A stretch of DNA of 64,000 nucleotides from Curtobacterium sp. VKM Ac-1395. Its GTDB lineage: Bacteria > Actinomycetota > Actinomycetes > Actinomycetales > Microbacteriaceae. The DNA lies in assembly GCF_015350975.1 (NCBI RefSeq), contig NZ_JADKRX010000001.1:824733-888732 (forward strand), given 5' to 3'. The notes below the pieces were generated by a model. The model saw only the letters and a list, made by a program, of their open reading frames with translations. It was not told the origin of the DNA and searched no databases. The position numbers were made by a program, and so were the translations under genes. This document shows positions 1-8,796 of this stretch, piece after piece; positions within the stretch are counted from its first letter, which is position 1; each line of letters starts with the position of its first letter.

Positions 1-87
1 GTGCCGGAGACGAACGGCCGGTCGCTCGAGCAGCTCGAGGAGGACTTCTCCACCGGCGCGATCTACACGCAGAAGGCGCGCGGGTAG
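1..87 (+). CDS. Sugar-porter MFS transporter, C-terminal end only
   Basis: Only the last 28 codons are present; the rest lies before the window. The tail begins VPETNGRSLEQLEEDF, which matches the PETKGRSLEEIE signature closing the last membrane helix of the MFS sugar-porter family. By family it would move a sugar or sugar acid across the membrane with protons. The uronate-dehydrogenase-like gene 120 bp downstream makes a uronate or hexose substrate attractive, but that is inference from position only. Confidence 0.75.
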   Translation: MPETNGRSLEQLEEDFSTGAIYTQKARG

Positions 88-120
88 GGAGTCTGCGAGG
101 ACAGATTCGGGCTGCCTCCT

Positions 121-180
121 CGGCGCTGGCACACCTGGCGGCGCTGGCACACCTGGCGGCGCTGGCACACCTGGCGGCGC
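121..180. repeat. 18-bp tandem repeat, three copies plus a partial
   Basis: CGGCGCTGGCACACCTGG occurs three times head to tail (121-138, 139-156, 157-174) and is followed by a 6-bp partial copy. It lies between the transporter stop and the next start. Each unit contains no dyad strong enough for a terminator. The function is unknown. Confidence 0.8.
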
Positions 181-210
181 TCCTCTGGAGGTCCGCGTAG
201 CCTCCGCCGC

Positions 211-1011
211 ATGGCGACGCTGCTCATCACCGGTGCGGCCGGGCGGATCGGGACGGCCCTGCGCCCCCGGCTCCGTGCCGCTGGACACGACCTCGTGCTG
301 CTCGACGAACGGACGCCCGAGGACCCGGTCGTGGCGGGGGAGCGGCTGGTGCTCGGGTCGGTCAACGACCTCGACGCCCTGGAGAACGCACTCGTCGGCG
401 TGGACACGATCGTGCACCTGGCGGGCATCCCGTCCGAGACCGACTGGGACGCCCTCGTCACGGCGAACCTGACGGGGACGAAGAACGTCCTGGAGCGTGC
501 GGCCGAGAACGGCGTGCTCCGCGTGGTGCAGGCGAGCTCCATCCACGCGGTCGGCCGCGTCGAGGAGGACGTCCCCGCCGGGAGCGTCCCGGGCGACCGG
601 CTCCCGCGGCCGGACTGCTTCTACGGCGTCACGAAGGCGGGCATGGAGATGCTCGGCAGCCTGTTCGCCGACCGCTTCGGCATGTCGATCGTCTCCGCCC
701 GGATCGGCGCCTTCGGGGAACGACCGTCCTCGCGCCGGGCCCTGTTGATGTGGACGTCGGCCGACGACCTCGCGCGGCTCGTGCTCGCGACGGTCGACCT
801 CACCGAGCCGGGCCACCACGTCGTGTGGGCGCTGTCGCGGAACAGCGGGACGCCCGCCGACCTCGCCGCGGGAGAGGCCATCGGCTTCCACCCCGTCGAC
901 GATGCGCGGACGGTCCTCGACCCCGCGGAGATGGACGCGCTCCCCGACGAGGACACCCGCTGGCTCGGCGGCTCCATGGCCGTCGACCCCCTCGGCCGCC
1001 CTCGTCCCTGA
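211..1011 (+). CDS. NAD-dependent epimerase/dehydratase, uronate-dehydrogenase-like
   Basis: This 266-residue extended short-chain dehydrogenase has the Rossmann motif GAAGRIG at residues 8-14. SSIH followed by YGVTK (about 138) supplies the catalytic Tyr-Lys. The pattern from YGVTK through VSARIG to MWTSADDLARLV resembles uronate dehydrogenases, which oxidise galacturonate or glucuronate to the lactone with NAD. The length is normal for that family. The transporter end upstream suggests a small sugar-acid uptake and oxidation unit. A generic NAD-dependent epimerase remains possible, because this superfamily is hard to assign by eye. Confidence 0.7.
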   Translation: MATLLITGAAGRIGTALRPRLRAAGHDLVLLDERTPEDPVVAGERLVLGSVNDLDALENALVGVDTIVHLAGIPSETDWDALVTANLTGTKNVLERAAENGVLRVVQASSIHAVGRVEEDVPAGSVPGDRLPRPDCFYGVTKAGMEMLGSLFADRFGMSIVSARIGAFGERPSSRRALLMWTSADDLARLVLATVDLTEPGHHVVWALSRNSGTPADLAAGEAIGFHPVDDARTVLDPAEMDALPDEDTRWLGGSMAVDPLGRPRP

Positions 1012-1020
1012 CGCCGCGCC

Positions 1021-3252
1021 CTACCCGATCAGGCTCGGGCGCAGGTCGCGGAGCGTGCGGGAGCGACCCTGGCGAGCAGCCACCACGAAGGTGACCAGCA
1101 GCGCGCCGAGCATCCAGCACAGCAGCACGCCCGCGTCGGACCACACCGCATCGGTCGACCCGCCGTACATCGTCTGGCGCAGGGCGTCGACGGAGTACGA
1201 CATCGGCAGGGCGAAGTGCAGCGCTGCCAACGGCCCCGGCAGTGTCTGCCACGGGAACGTGCCGCCGGCCGTGACGAGCTGCACGAGCATGAGCACGAGG
1301 CCGAGGAACTGCCCGACGGACCCGAGCAGCACGTTGAGCGCCATCAGGATCGCCGCGAACGTCGCCGAGGCCAGCACCATCACGCCGATCGTCGCCGCTG
1401 GCCACTGCACGCCGAGGTCGAGCGCGAACCGCACGATGAAGAACAGCGCCACCATCTGCACGAAGCCGAGCACCACGGGCGTGAGCCACCCGCCGAGGAC
1501 GATCTGCACGGGCTTCTTCACCGCGGTGATCGCACGCTTGGAGATCGGTCGCAGGATGAGGAACAGCGCGTACATGCCGATCCACGCCGCGAGCGAGATG
1601 AAGAACGGGGCCAGGCCGGCGCCGTAGTTGTCGGCCGCCGCCACGTTGTCGTCGCCGACCCGCACCGGGTCGGAGATGACCGACGCCTGCGACGCACGCT
1701 GGGACGCGGTGGACGCCGGGATCTTGGTCCGGCCCTGGTCGAGCGAGTCGGCGAGCTTCGACGACCCGGACTTCAGCGAGTGCAGCCCGGACGCGAGCGA
1801 CTTCGCCCCGTCGTCCGCCGTGGCGGTGCCCGACGCGAGCGACCGGGCCCCGTTCGTCAGGGTCGGCGCGGAGGCAGCCAGCGTCGACGTGCCCGAGGCG
1901 ACCTGCGCGGCGCCGTCCGACAGCGTGGACGCACCCGAGGCCGCGGTCCCGATGCCGTTCGACAGTGCCGGTGCCGCGGCGGCGAGCTTTCCCGTACCGG
2001 CGGCCAGGGCGTCCGAGCCGTCGGAGAGCCGCTGCACGCCCGAGGTCAGGCTCGGGGCCTTCGTCGCGAGCTCCGACGCCCCGGCCGCCACCTGCGCGCT
2101 GCCGGTCTGCAGCGCGCCGAGGCTGCCAGAGAGTGCCGTCGCACCGGTGCCGAGCTGCTGGCCCGACGTCGCGAACTGGTCGAGCGTGGCGAGCAGCGCC
2201 GTCTTCTGGTCGGCGGGCAGCGCCGAGGCCTCGACCACGGGCTTCAGCTGCGCCGCCAGGGCGGGGGAGTCCGCAGCGACCTGCTGGACGCCGGCGATGA
2301 ACGGCGCGGCGTCGTCAGCGAGTCGCGCGTTGCCGTCCGCGACACGGGACGCACCCTGCGCGAGCGTCGCGGAGTTGGCCGGCAGGGTCGCCGTCTGGTC
2401 GCGCAGCTGGTGCAGCCCGGACTGGAGCTGCGTGGCCCCGGCGTCGAGCTGGTCGGTCTGCGTGGGCAGGGATGCCGTCCCGTCCTGCAGGGTCGACAGG
2501 CCGGAGGACAGCGACGCCGCTCCGGCGGCGACCTGCTGTGCGCCGTCGTTCAGCTTCGTGGTCTGTGCCGGCAGTGCCTTCGTGCCCGACGCGAGCTGAG
2601 CCGCGCCGTCCCGGAGTGCGCTCGTGCCCGATGCCAGCTGGTCCGCCCCGTTCGAGGCCGACGCCGCACCCGACGCGAGCGTGCCGGCGCCGTCGACCGC
2701 GTCGCCGAGGCTGTCCCGCACGTCGGCGAGCCCGACGAGCAGGGTCTTCGCCGCTTCCTTGCCGACCTGCTCGGCCACCGCGGTGCGCATGGTCTTGCCG
2801 GCCTGCTCCGCGATGGTGGAGGCGAGGTAGGAGTTCGTGTCCGCCGTCGTCATCACGAGACGAGCGCGCTTGGGGTCGTCGGACCGCGCCGACACGAGCG
2901 ACTCGGAGAAGTCGTGCGGGATCGTCACCACGAAGTCGTAGGTGCCGTTCCGCACGCCGGCGCGTGCCTCGGCCGCCGAGGCCCGCTCCCACTTGAAGTC
3001 GTCGCCGTCGATCGCGCGCCTGGCGACGTCCTTGCCGTAGTCCACCGAGTCGCCGTCGAGCGTGGCGCCGGCGTCCTGGTTGACGATGGCCGCCGGGACC
3101 TGGTCGAGCTTGGCGTACGGGTCGCGGTTGGCCCAGAGGTAGGCGCCGCCGTACAGCAGCGGCACCACCATGAGCGCGATGAACGCCAGGCGTGCGAGCG
3201 GGGTCGCGGTGAGTCGCGCGAGTTCGGCGCGGACGAGCGAGGTGGTGGTCAC
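1021..3252 (-). CDS. YhgE/Pip-family membrane protein, ABC-2-like exporter
   Basis: The 743-residue protein starts at a GTG. It has one N-terminal membrane helix (about 20-40), then an extracytoplasmic region opening with VPAAIVNQDAG, typical of YhgE/Pip ('phage infection protein') proteins. A long array of LASGTxxLxxGAxxL-type repeats (about 195-490) follows, probably an elongated coiled or solenoid stalk. Five to six membrane helices fill the last 200 residues as in ABC-2 permeases. The GTGA overlap with the upstream ATPase-like gene and the TetR gene before it gives a three-gene operon. Relatives act in secretion or export of surface or drug-like substrates; the substrate here is unknown. 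Confidence 0.85.
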   Translation of the reverse strand: MTTTSLVRAELARLTATPLARLAFIALMVVPLLYGGAYLWANRDPYAKLDQVPAAIVNQDAGATLDGDSVDYGKDVARRAIDGDDFKWERASAAEARAGVRNGTYDFVVTIPHDFSESLVSARSDDPKRARLVMTTADTNSYLASTIAEQAGKTMRTAVAEQVGKEAAKTLLVGLADVRDSLGDAVDGAGTLASGAASASNGADQLASGTSALRDGAAQLASGTKALPAQTTKLNDGAQQVAAGAASLSSGLSTLQDGTASLPTQTDQLDAGATQLQSGLHQLRDQTATLPANSATLAQGASRVADGNARLADDAAPFIAGVQQVAADSPALAAQLKPVVEASALPADQKTALLATLDQFATSGQQLGTGATALSGSLGALQTGSAQVAAGASELATKAPSLTSGVQRLSDGSDALAAGTGKLAAAAPALSNGIGTAASGASTLSDGAAQVASGTSTLAASAPTLTNGARSLASGTATADDGAKSLASGLHSLKSGSSKLADSLDQGRTKIPASTASQRASQASVISDPVRVGDDNVAAADNYGAGLAPFFISLAAWIGMYALFLILRPISKRAITAVKKPVQIVLGGWLTPVVLGFVQMVALFFIVRFALDLGVQWPAATIGVMVLASATFAAILMALNVLLGSVGQFLGLVLMLVQLVTAGGTFPWQTLPGPLAALHFALPMSYSVDALRQTMYGGSTDAVWSDAGVLLCWMLGALLVTFVVAARQGRSRTLRDLRPSLIG

Positions 3253-3944
3253 GAGCGGGTCTCCAGGGGAGCGGTTGCTGCGGTTGCGTCGGGGTCGGGG
3301 TCGGGATCAGACGGGAGGCTCGGGTCGGCCGGCACGGGGATGGTCGCCAGGAGCTGCGTCGCCGTCTCGGCCGCCGCCTTCGAGGTGACGAGCACGATGG
3401 TGACGCCGCGCGCTGCCACGTCACGGACGACGGCGAACCAGTCGGCCACGACACCCCCGTGGCGTTCGGGTGACGTGATGACCAGCGCGGTCACTCCCTC
3501 GCGGAGCAGGGCGAGCTCGGTCAGGAGCCGCACCCGCACGTCGGTGGGCACGCGCTGCACGTGGGTGTCGGCGTACGCGGACATGCCGAGTTCGTCGAGC
3601 ACGGTGTCGACGTGCTCGCGGGAGGGTCGGCGCTCGGCGAACGCCAGCTCCTCGCGCACGATCCGACGGAGGGTCATCACCGGGAAGGGCTCGGCGATCC
3701 CCGGGGTGTCGACGAGGGCCACCGTGCGTCGGAGCGCAGCGGCGTCCTCGTGGCCGTCGAGGAGCACCCGGCCGCTGTCGGGCTGCATCCGCCCGCCGGC
3801 GACGAGCGACGCGAGCACCGGGGCCTGCTCGGTCTCCACGGCCAGGATGCCCGGACGATGCGGACCGGCGACGGCCGAGACGACGGGCAGCGGTGCGCCC
3901 GGCTCGTCGCCGATGCCGGCGTGGTCGATCTCGATGGTGGTCAT
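3249..3944 (-). CDS. ABC ATPase-like protein with degenerate nucleotide-binding motifs
   Basis: The 231-residue product sits where YhgE/Pip exporters usually have an ABC ATPase. The general ABC layout can be followed: DSGRVLLDG beta-strand, a Q-loop-like region, VPTDVRVRLLTELALL in place of the LSGGQ signature helix, and ALVITSPERHG in place of Walker B. The Walker A loop is absent: the stretch GILAVETEQAPVLASL has no GxxGxGK(S/T). Walker B also lacks the DE pair. It may be a non-hydrolysing partner or an allosteric subunit. The start is ATG in a 4-nt ATGA overlap with the TetR gene, and the end overlaps the exporter start as GTGA. Confidence 0.7.
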   Translation of the reverse strand: MTTIEIDHAGIGDEPGAPLPVVSAVAGPHRPGILAVETEQAPVLASLVAGGRMQPDSGRVLLDGHEDAAALRRTVALVDTPGIAEPFPVMTLRRIVREELAFAERRPSREHVDTVLDELGMSAYADTHVQRVPTDVRVRLLTELALLREGVTALVITSPERHGGVVADWFAVVRDVAARGVTIVLVTSKAAAETATQLLATIPVPADPSLPSDPDPDPDATAATAPLETRS

Positions 3945-4594
3945 GCTGACTCCTCGGGGACGGAGCTGACGGAGCTGACGGGTCCGGTGAGCATCGCCGT
4001 GCGCCAGTCGATGCCCGCCATGCCGAGGGCCGAGACGACCACCATGCGGCGGCCGTCCTCGTCCGACGTGCCGGAGCGGGTGGCCTCGTCGAGCACCGCG
4101 ATGCACGCGCCCTCGACCAGGCGTCCGAGTGTGGCCGCGTCGACGTCCGAGCGCATCGAGCCGTCGGCGATGCCGAGCGCGCAGGCGTCGCGCACCTGGG
4201 TCCGCAGCGGCGCGAAGACCTCGGCGACGGAGGCGCCGAACGGGTCCCGCACGGCGATGCGCGCCATCGACCGGACGTGGGAGACCTCGGACCACAGGGT
4301 GACGGCGATGGCCGCGATGCGCGCTGCCGGCGGCAGTTCGCCGAGGTCGGTCGTGGTCGGCATCGCGGCGAGGATCCGGGCAGCGCCGGCGGTCACGACG
4401 GCCCGGACGAGGTCGTCACGCGAGGGGAAGTGCCCGTAGACCGCACGGCGCGAGAGCCCGGCATCGGCCGCGATCGTCTCGAGCGATGCGTCCGGATCCC
4501 GCTGCAGCGCTGTCTTCGCGGCGTCGATCAGGGCTGCCCGGTTCTCGGTGGCATCGCGGCGGGGAGCGCGCGGAGGTGTCTCTGATCCGGTCAT
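3941..4594 (-). CDS. TetR-family transcriptional regulator
   Basis: The N-terminus (ALIDAAKTALQR, then IAADAGLSRRAVYGHFPSRDDLVRAV) is a textbook TetR helix-turn-helix at about residues 20-70; the remainder is a divergent ligand-binding region. The chosen start gives 217 residues. A frame nine codons longer exists but would run toward the operator. As first gene of the operon it probably represses itself and the exporter pair. A perfect inverted repeat at 4613-4628 lies 19 bp upstream of the ATG and is a natural operator candidate. Confidence 0.88.
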   Translation of the reverse strand: MTGSETPPRAPRRDATENRAALIDAAKTALQRDPDASLETIAADAGLSRRAVYGHFPSRDDLVRAVVTAGAARILAAMPTTTDLGELPPAARIAAIAVTLWSEVSHVRSMARIAVRDPFGASVAEVFAPLRTQVRDACALGIADGSMRSDVDAATLGRLVEGACIAVLDEATRSGTSDEDGRRMVVVSALGMAGIDWRTAMLTGPVSSVSSVPEESA

Positions 4595-4612
4595 GTGGCC
4601 ATCGTAATAACC

Positions 4613-4628
4613 TGCACACACCTGTGCA
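4613..4628. promoter_or_regulatory. Candidate TetR operator
   Basis: TGCACA-CACC-TGTGCA is a perfect 6+4+6 inverted repeat. It lies just upstream of a TTATTA-like -10 on the minus strand (GTTATTACG) before the TetR gene. The size and place fit autoregulation; the assignment is inferred. Confidence 0.55.
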
Positions 4629-4745
4629 ACTTAACGGCTTCGTGTGCCCCGTTCGGGTGCCGTCCCCCAAAGTGCCGACTCCCTGCCCTGAGAGGAGACA
4701 CATAGCTTCAGAGGAATTCCCCCAGCATCCCGGACGGAGCAACAC

Positions 4746-7700
4746 GTGCGCCAACCCACTCCATCAGACCCGAGACGCCGCAGCATCAGCAGGATCGCGG
4801 TCGCGCTCGCCGCGGCCGGCGCGCTGACGTGCGGCGGCCTCGCCCTCGGCGGGACGGCCTCCGCCGCACCCGCGGGCCTGTCGGCTGCCGACCTCAAGCT
4901 CGCGGCGCCGCTGCGGGACGCGAAGCCGCAGAAGACCGTCGCCGCGTTCGTCCGGACCACCGGCGAGGGTGTGCTGGCCGTCGACGCCAAGGCCAAGGGC
5001 GGTGACCTCACCCGTTCGAAGACCCCGTCGACGGCCGCGAAGCAGCGCCTGTCCGCGGTGACCTCGACGGTCGCGAAGGTGCGCGCCGCGGTGCAGCAGG
5101 CCGACGGCGACGCGACCGAGCTCTACGCGACCGAGTACACCGTCCCCGGTGTCGCGGTCGTCGCGGACGTGTCAGCGCTCAAGGAGATCGCCGAGCGCGC
5201 CGACGTCGCCAGCGTCATCCCGCTGACGCCGAAGAAGATCGTCGACCCGACCAGCAGCGAGGTCGCCGGCTCCACCCCGAGCGGCGTCGACCCCGACGCG
5301 GTCAAGCCCGGCGTCGACGGCGTCACGCCGAAGAACGCGGCGAGCGACATCTACACGCGCTCGCTCGACGCCTGGCAGCAGACCGGTCACACGGGCAAGG
5401 GCGTCAACGTCGCCGTGCTCGACACCGGACTCGACTACACGCAGGCCGACTTCGGCGGCCCCGGCACCACGGCTGCGTACGACGCAGCGCTGGCGAGCAC
5501 GAATGCGCCGGACCCCAGCTGGTTCGACGCCGACAAGTTCCTCGGTGGCCACGACTTCGCCGGCCCCACGTACAACGCCGACCCGTCGAGCCCCGCGTAC
5601 GACCCGACCCCGGCACCGGACGAGAACCCCATCGACGGCAAGGGCGGCGACCACGGCACGCACGTCTCCGGCACCATCGCCGGCTACGGCCTGACCGCCG
5701 ACAAGACGACCTTCACCGGGAGCTACAAGAAGCTCACCGCGCAGAAGGTCCAGGACATGTGGATCGGGCCGGGCACCGCGCCCGAGGCCGGTCTCTACGC
5801 GCTCAAGGTGTTCGGTGACGCCGGCGGTTCGACCGACGTCACGGGTGCCGCGCTCGACTGGGTGGGCCAGGCGCTCACCGAGGGCAAGGACATCAACGTC
5901 CTCAACCTGTCGCTCGGCTCCGACTACGGCGCACCGGACGACCCCGACAACGCGAAGATCGACGCGCTCACCGCCCGCGGTGTCCTGCCCGTGATCGCCT
6001 CGGGCAACGCCGACGACTTCACCGACATCGGTGGCTCGCCGGGCAACGCGGAGGGCGCCCTGACGGTCGCCGCGAGCGCCACCGGCCAGAGCCTGTTCGA
6101 CGGTGTCCGCGCGACCGCCCCGGCGGACGTCGCGAAGACCTACGCCGCGCAGTACTCGCAGAACTACCAGGGCACGCTGCCGGTCGAGGGTGACGTCGTC
6201 GTCCCGACCACGAACATCGACGGGTGTGCCGCGTTCAGTGCCGCGGACGCCGCCGCGATCACGGGCAAGGTCGTCTGGCTGAAGTGGACGGACGGCGCCC
6301 TCGAGTGCGGTTCCGGCGTCCGGTTCAACAACGTCCAGGCCGCCGGCGGTGTCGGCGTCCTGCTCGCCGGGACGATCAACACCTTCGACAGCGGCATCGC
6401 GGGGAACACGACCATCCCGGGCGCCGAGCTGACCAAGGACAGCGCGGCGAGCCTCCAGGCCGCAGCCCAGGCCGGGACCCTGCACGTGCAGTTCGCCGAC
6501 GAGCTCAAGGGCTTCCAGCTGGCGACCGACGCCGACGCGGTGAACACGCTCGCGCAGTTCACCAGCCGTGGTGTCCACGGTTCGTTCGACGACATCGTCA
6601 AGCCGGACATCGCCGGCCCCGGGGTCAACGTGATCTCCGCGGCCAACGGCACCGGTGACGGCCGCATGTCGATGAGCGGCACCTCGATGGCGACGCCGGA
6701 CGTGGCGGGCATCGCCGCGCTCACGTTCGAGTCCCACCCGACGTGGTCGGCTCCCGACGTCAAGGCGACGCTGATGAACACGGCGACGCACGACGTCCGC
6801 GACGGTGACGGCACCGCCACCGTGCTCCGACAGGGCACCGGCCGCGTCGACGCGCTCCAGGCGGTCACCGCCGGCACCACGGTGCGGAGCGTCGAGAACG
6901 ACCAGCTCGTCACGGCGTCGTTCGGCGTCGTCGAGGTCGCTTCGCCGACCACCGAGAAGCGCACGCTGCAGATCAAGAACACCGACGGCCGACCGCACAC
7001 GTACGACGTGGCCTACGAGTCCCGCGTCGCCCAGGGCGGCGTCGCGTTCTCGATCGACAAGCCGCGCGTCACGGTCGTCCCGCACGGCACCGCCACCGTC
7101 ACCCTGACGATGACGATCGCCGACCCGACGAAGCTGACCCGCACGATCGACCCCACCCAGGAGTCGGTCCAGCAGGGCTACCAGCGCGAGTTCGTCGCCG
7201 CGGCCACCGGTCTCGTGACGTTCACGCCGACCGAGCAGCGGTACAACCCGCTGCGTCTCGCGACCTACGCGGCCCCGAAGGCGGTCAGCGCGGTGCACGG
7301 CTCGGACGTCACCTTCGCGGCGACGTCGTCCACGGCGGACCTGGCGCTCGCCGGTCGCGGAGTGGAGGGCGCCCTCGTGGCCCCGTTCGTCCTCGGCGGC
7401 GCCGACCCGCAGGAGTCGTTCTCGGACGGCTCGGCGAAGCAGTCGCTGCAGGCGGCCGACGTGCGCACGTTCGGTGCGAGCGCGGCTGACGGCACGCTCG
7501 CGTTCGGCGTGCAGACGGCCGGTCCGGACGCCGACCCGGGCGCCGTGACCAACGTCGAGGTGCTCATCGACGCCGACCGCGACGGCACGCCGGACTACCT
7601 GGTGTACGACGCCAAGTCGGCAGCGGTGGACGCCACCCTCGCGACGACGATCGACCTCGCCACCGGGGACACGCTCGACGCGCAGCCGCTGAACGGCGGA

Positions 7701-8345
7701 GCGCCCGGACAGGACGTCAACACGTTCGACAGCGCGGTGAAGGTCCTGACGGTCTCGCAGGAGGCGATCGGCGTCACCGGGGCGTTCGACTACTCGGTGC
7801 TCACCGAGTCGGCGTACGCACCGGCCCAGGCGACGAGCGGCTCCGCGGTGGTCGACGAGACCTCCACGGCCACGTTCGACCCGTCCGCTCCCGGGCTGGC
7901 CTTCGCCCAGGGCGGCACCGCCGGCGTGCTGTTCTCCGACGCCGGCTCGCTCCAGGTGACCCGCGCCGCGGACAGCACCACGACGCCGCGCATCCTGCTG
8001 CTGCACCTGCACAACGCGGTCGGCGACCAGGCGGACGTGCTGTCGGCCTCGGTCGCGGCACCGGTCCTGGCGCTCCGTGAGGGCAGCGCGGTGACCGTGT
8101 CGGGCACGCCGACGGTGGGCAAGAAGCTGACCGCGAAGCCCGGGAGCTGGAACGCCCGCGGTGTCACGTACGCCTTCCAGTGGCTCCGTGACGGCGTGGC
8201 CGTCGAGGGTGCCGACGAGAAGACGTACAAGCTCGGCTCCTCGGACGCGGGACACCGCTTCCAGGTCCGTGTGACCGCGTCGGCGACGGGGTACCAGAAC
8301 GGTTCGGCGACCTCCACGCCGACCGCGCCGGTGGCCAAGCGCTAG
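4746..8345 (+). CDS. Secreted subtilase (S8 family) with PA insert and C-terminal Ig-like domain
   Basis: The 1199-residue protease has a signal peptide over residues 1-41 (Arg-rich start, then an Ala/Gly/Leu core ending TASAAP). An inhibitor-type propeptide follows. The S8 triad is at Asp226 (AVLDTGLD), His303 (GDHGTHVSG) and Ser647 (GTSMATP). The His-Ser gap is long because a protease-associated domain is inserted at about 470-600. A large beta-rich region then leads to a C-terminal Ig-like unit (about 1110-1190, VSGTPTVGKKLTAKPGSW) of the kind seen in actinobacterial secreted enzymes. The start is GTG with GGAG seven bases upstream. It probably degrades extracellular protein; no anchor is visible. 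Confidence 0.9.
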   Translation: MRQPTPSDPRRRSISRIAVALAAAGALTCGGLALGGTASAAPAGLSAADLKLAAPLRDAKPQKTVAAFVRTTGEGVLAVDAKAKGGDLTRSKTPSTAAKQRLSAVTSTVAKVRAAVQQADGDATELYATEYTVPGVAVVADVSALKEIAERADVASVIPLTPKKIVDPTSSEVAGSTPSGVDPDAVKPGVDGVTPKNAASDIYTRSLDAWQQTGHTGKGVNVAVLDTGLDYTQADFGGPGTTAAYDAALASTNAPDPSWFDADKFLGGHDFAGPTYNADPSSPAYDPTPAPDENPIDGKGGDHGTHVSGTIAGYGLTADKTTFTGSYKKLTAQKVQDMWIGPGTAPEAGLYALKVFGDAGGSTDVTGAALDWVGQALTEGKDINVLNLSLGSDYGAPDDPDNAKIDALTARGVLPVIASGNADDFTDIGGSPGNAEGALTVAASATGQSLFDGVRATAPADVAKTYAAQYSQNYQGTLPVEGDVVVPTTNIDGCAAFSAADAAAITGKVVWLKWTDGALECGSGVRFNNVQAAGGVGVLLAGTINTFDSGIAGNTTIPGAELTKDSAASLQAAAQAGTLHVQFADELKGFQLATDADAVNTLAQFTSRGVHGSFDDIVKPDIAGPGVNVISAANGTGDGRMSMSGTSMATPDVAGIAALTFESHPTWSAPDVKATLMNTATHDVRDGDGTATVLRQGTGRVDALQAVTAGTTVRSVENDQLVTASFGVVEVASPTTEKRTLQIKNTDGRPHTYDVAYESRVAQGGVAFSIDKPRVTVVPHGTATVTLTMTIADPTKLTRTIDPTQESVQQGYQREFVAAATGLVTFTPTEQRYNPLRLATYAAPKAVSAVHGSDVTFAATSSTADLALAGRGVEGALVAPFVLGGADPQESFSDGSAKQSLQAADVRTFGASAADGTLAFGVQTAGPDADPGAVTNVEVLIDADRDGTPDYLVYDAKSAAVDATLATTIDLATGDTLDAQPLNGGAPGQDVNTFDSAVKVLTVSQEAIGVTGAFDYSVLTESAYAPAQATSGSAVVDETSTATFDPSAPGLAFAQGGTAGVLFSDAGSLQVTRAADSTTTPRILLLHLHNAVGDQADVLSASVAAPVLALREGSAVTVSGTPTVGKKLTAKPGSWNARGVTYAFQWLRDGVAVEGADEKTYKLGSSDAGHRFQVRVTASATGYQNGSATSTPTAPVAKR

Positions 8346-8354
8346 TCAGCCACG

Positions 8355-8413
8355 TCGAGGGAGCAGGAATCGTCGGGTCGCACGTCCGGGCCCGACGATC
8401 ACTGCTCCCTCGA
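8355..8413 (+). terminator. Hairpin terminator after the subtilase
   Basis: A long inverted repeat: GAGGGAGCAG...ATCGTCGGG pairs with CCCGACGAT...CTGCTCCCTC around a short loop. It starts 10 bp after the stop codon. There is no T-tract, as is common in high-GC actinobacteria. Confidence 0.75.
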
Positions 8414-8472
8414 TCGCGTTCCGCGTGCGATCGCGCGCACGAGATGGCCCGGGAGTGCGGCTCCCGGACAGG

Positions 8473-8487
8473 TAGTTAGACAAACTA
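8473..8487. promoter_or_regulatory. Inverted repeat upstream of small ORF, candidate operator
   Basis: TAGTT-AGACA-AACTA is a perfect 5+5+5 dyad in an AT-rich patch 25 bp before the small gene at 8512. It resembles binding sites of MarR/PadR-type repressors in shape; the regulator is not identified. Confidence 0.45.
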
Positions 8488-8511
8488 GCGACTGCGTGCC
8501 ACGGTGGAGCC

Positions 8512-8682
8512 ATGGCAGCGACGAACCACCTGATGCAGCTCCGTCAGAACCCGATCGAGTGGCGCCGCCGCGGGCTCACGCCGCCGGACGTCATCCAGGC
8601 GATGATCGAGGAGCGCCTCGCGGAGCCCGGCCACAACCAGCCGATGGGGGACCCCAGCTACGCCGAATTCTTCCGGGTCTGA
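8512..8682 (+). CDS. Small conserved-looking protein of unknown function (56 aa)
   Basis: ATG to TGA encodes 56 residues rich in charged and polar groups, with TPPDVIQAMIEERLAEPGHNQPMGDPSYAEFF towards the C-terminus and no membrane segment or signal. A GGTGGAG element sits very close to the ATG. The gene stands alone between two terminators with an AT-rich inverted repeat before it, so it seems to have its own regulated promoter. I do not recognise the family. A cytoplasmic regulator or adaptor is possible. Confidence 0.6.
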   Translation: MAATNHLMQLRQNPIEWRRRGLTPPDVIQAMIEERLAEPGHNQPMGDPSYAEFFRV

Positions 8683-8737
8683 CCCAGGGAGGGCAACGCG
8701 GACGCGTTCGGGTCGCGGACCGCGGATGAGAACGACG

Positions 8738-8771
8738 GGAGGCTCGGTGCCAGCTGGCACCGAGCCTCCCG
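8738..8771. terminator. Bidirectional perfect-palindrome terminator
   Basis: GGGAGGCTCGGTGCCAG followed directly by its reverse complement forms 17+17 bp with no spare loop, between two convergent genes. The centre CGGTGCCAGCTGGCACCG is shared with the palindromes at 16593 and 62071. Confidence 0.8.
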
Positions 8772-8796
8772 TTCGTCGTTCCGACCGTCGTGGCGG

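Noticed and set aside
121..180. CRISPR-like short repeats
   Set aside because: The three 18-bp units are directly adjacent with no spacers, and there are no cas genes.
1216..3969. 917-codon plus-strand frame opposite the YhgE/Pip gene
   Set aside because: Antisense of a well-supported operon; low-complexity Arg/Gly protein.
5172..8255. 1027-codon open frame on the minus strand
   Set aside because: It is the antisense shadow of the subtilase gene: Arg-rich translation, no domain, no ribosome site. High GC removes stops from antisense frames.
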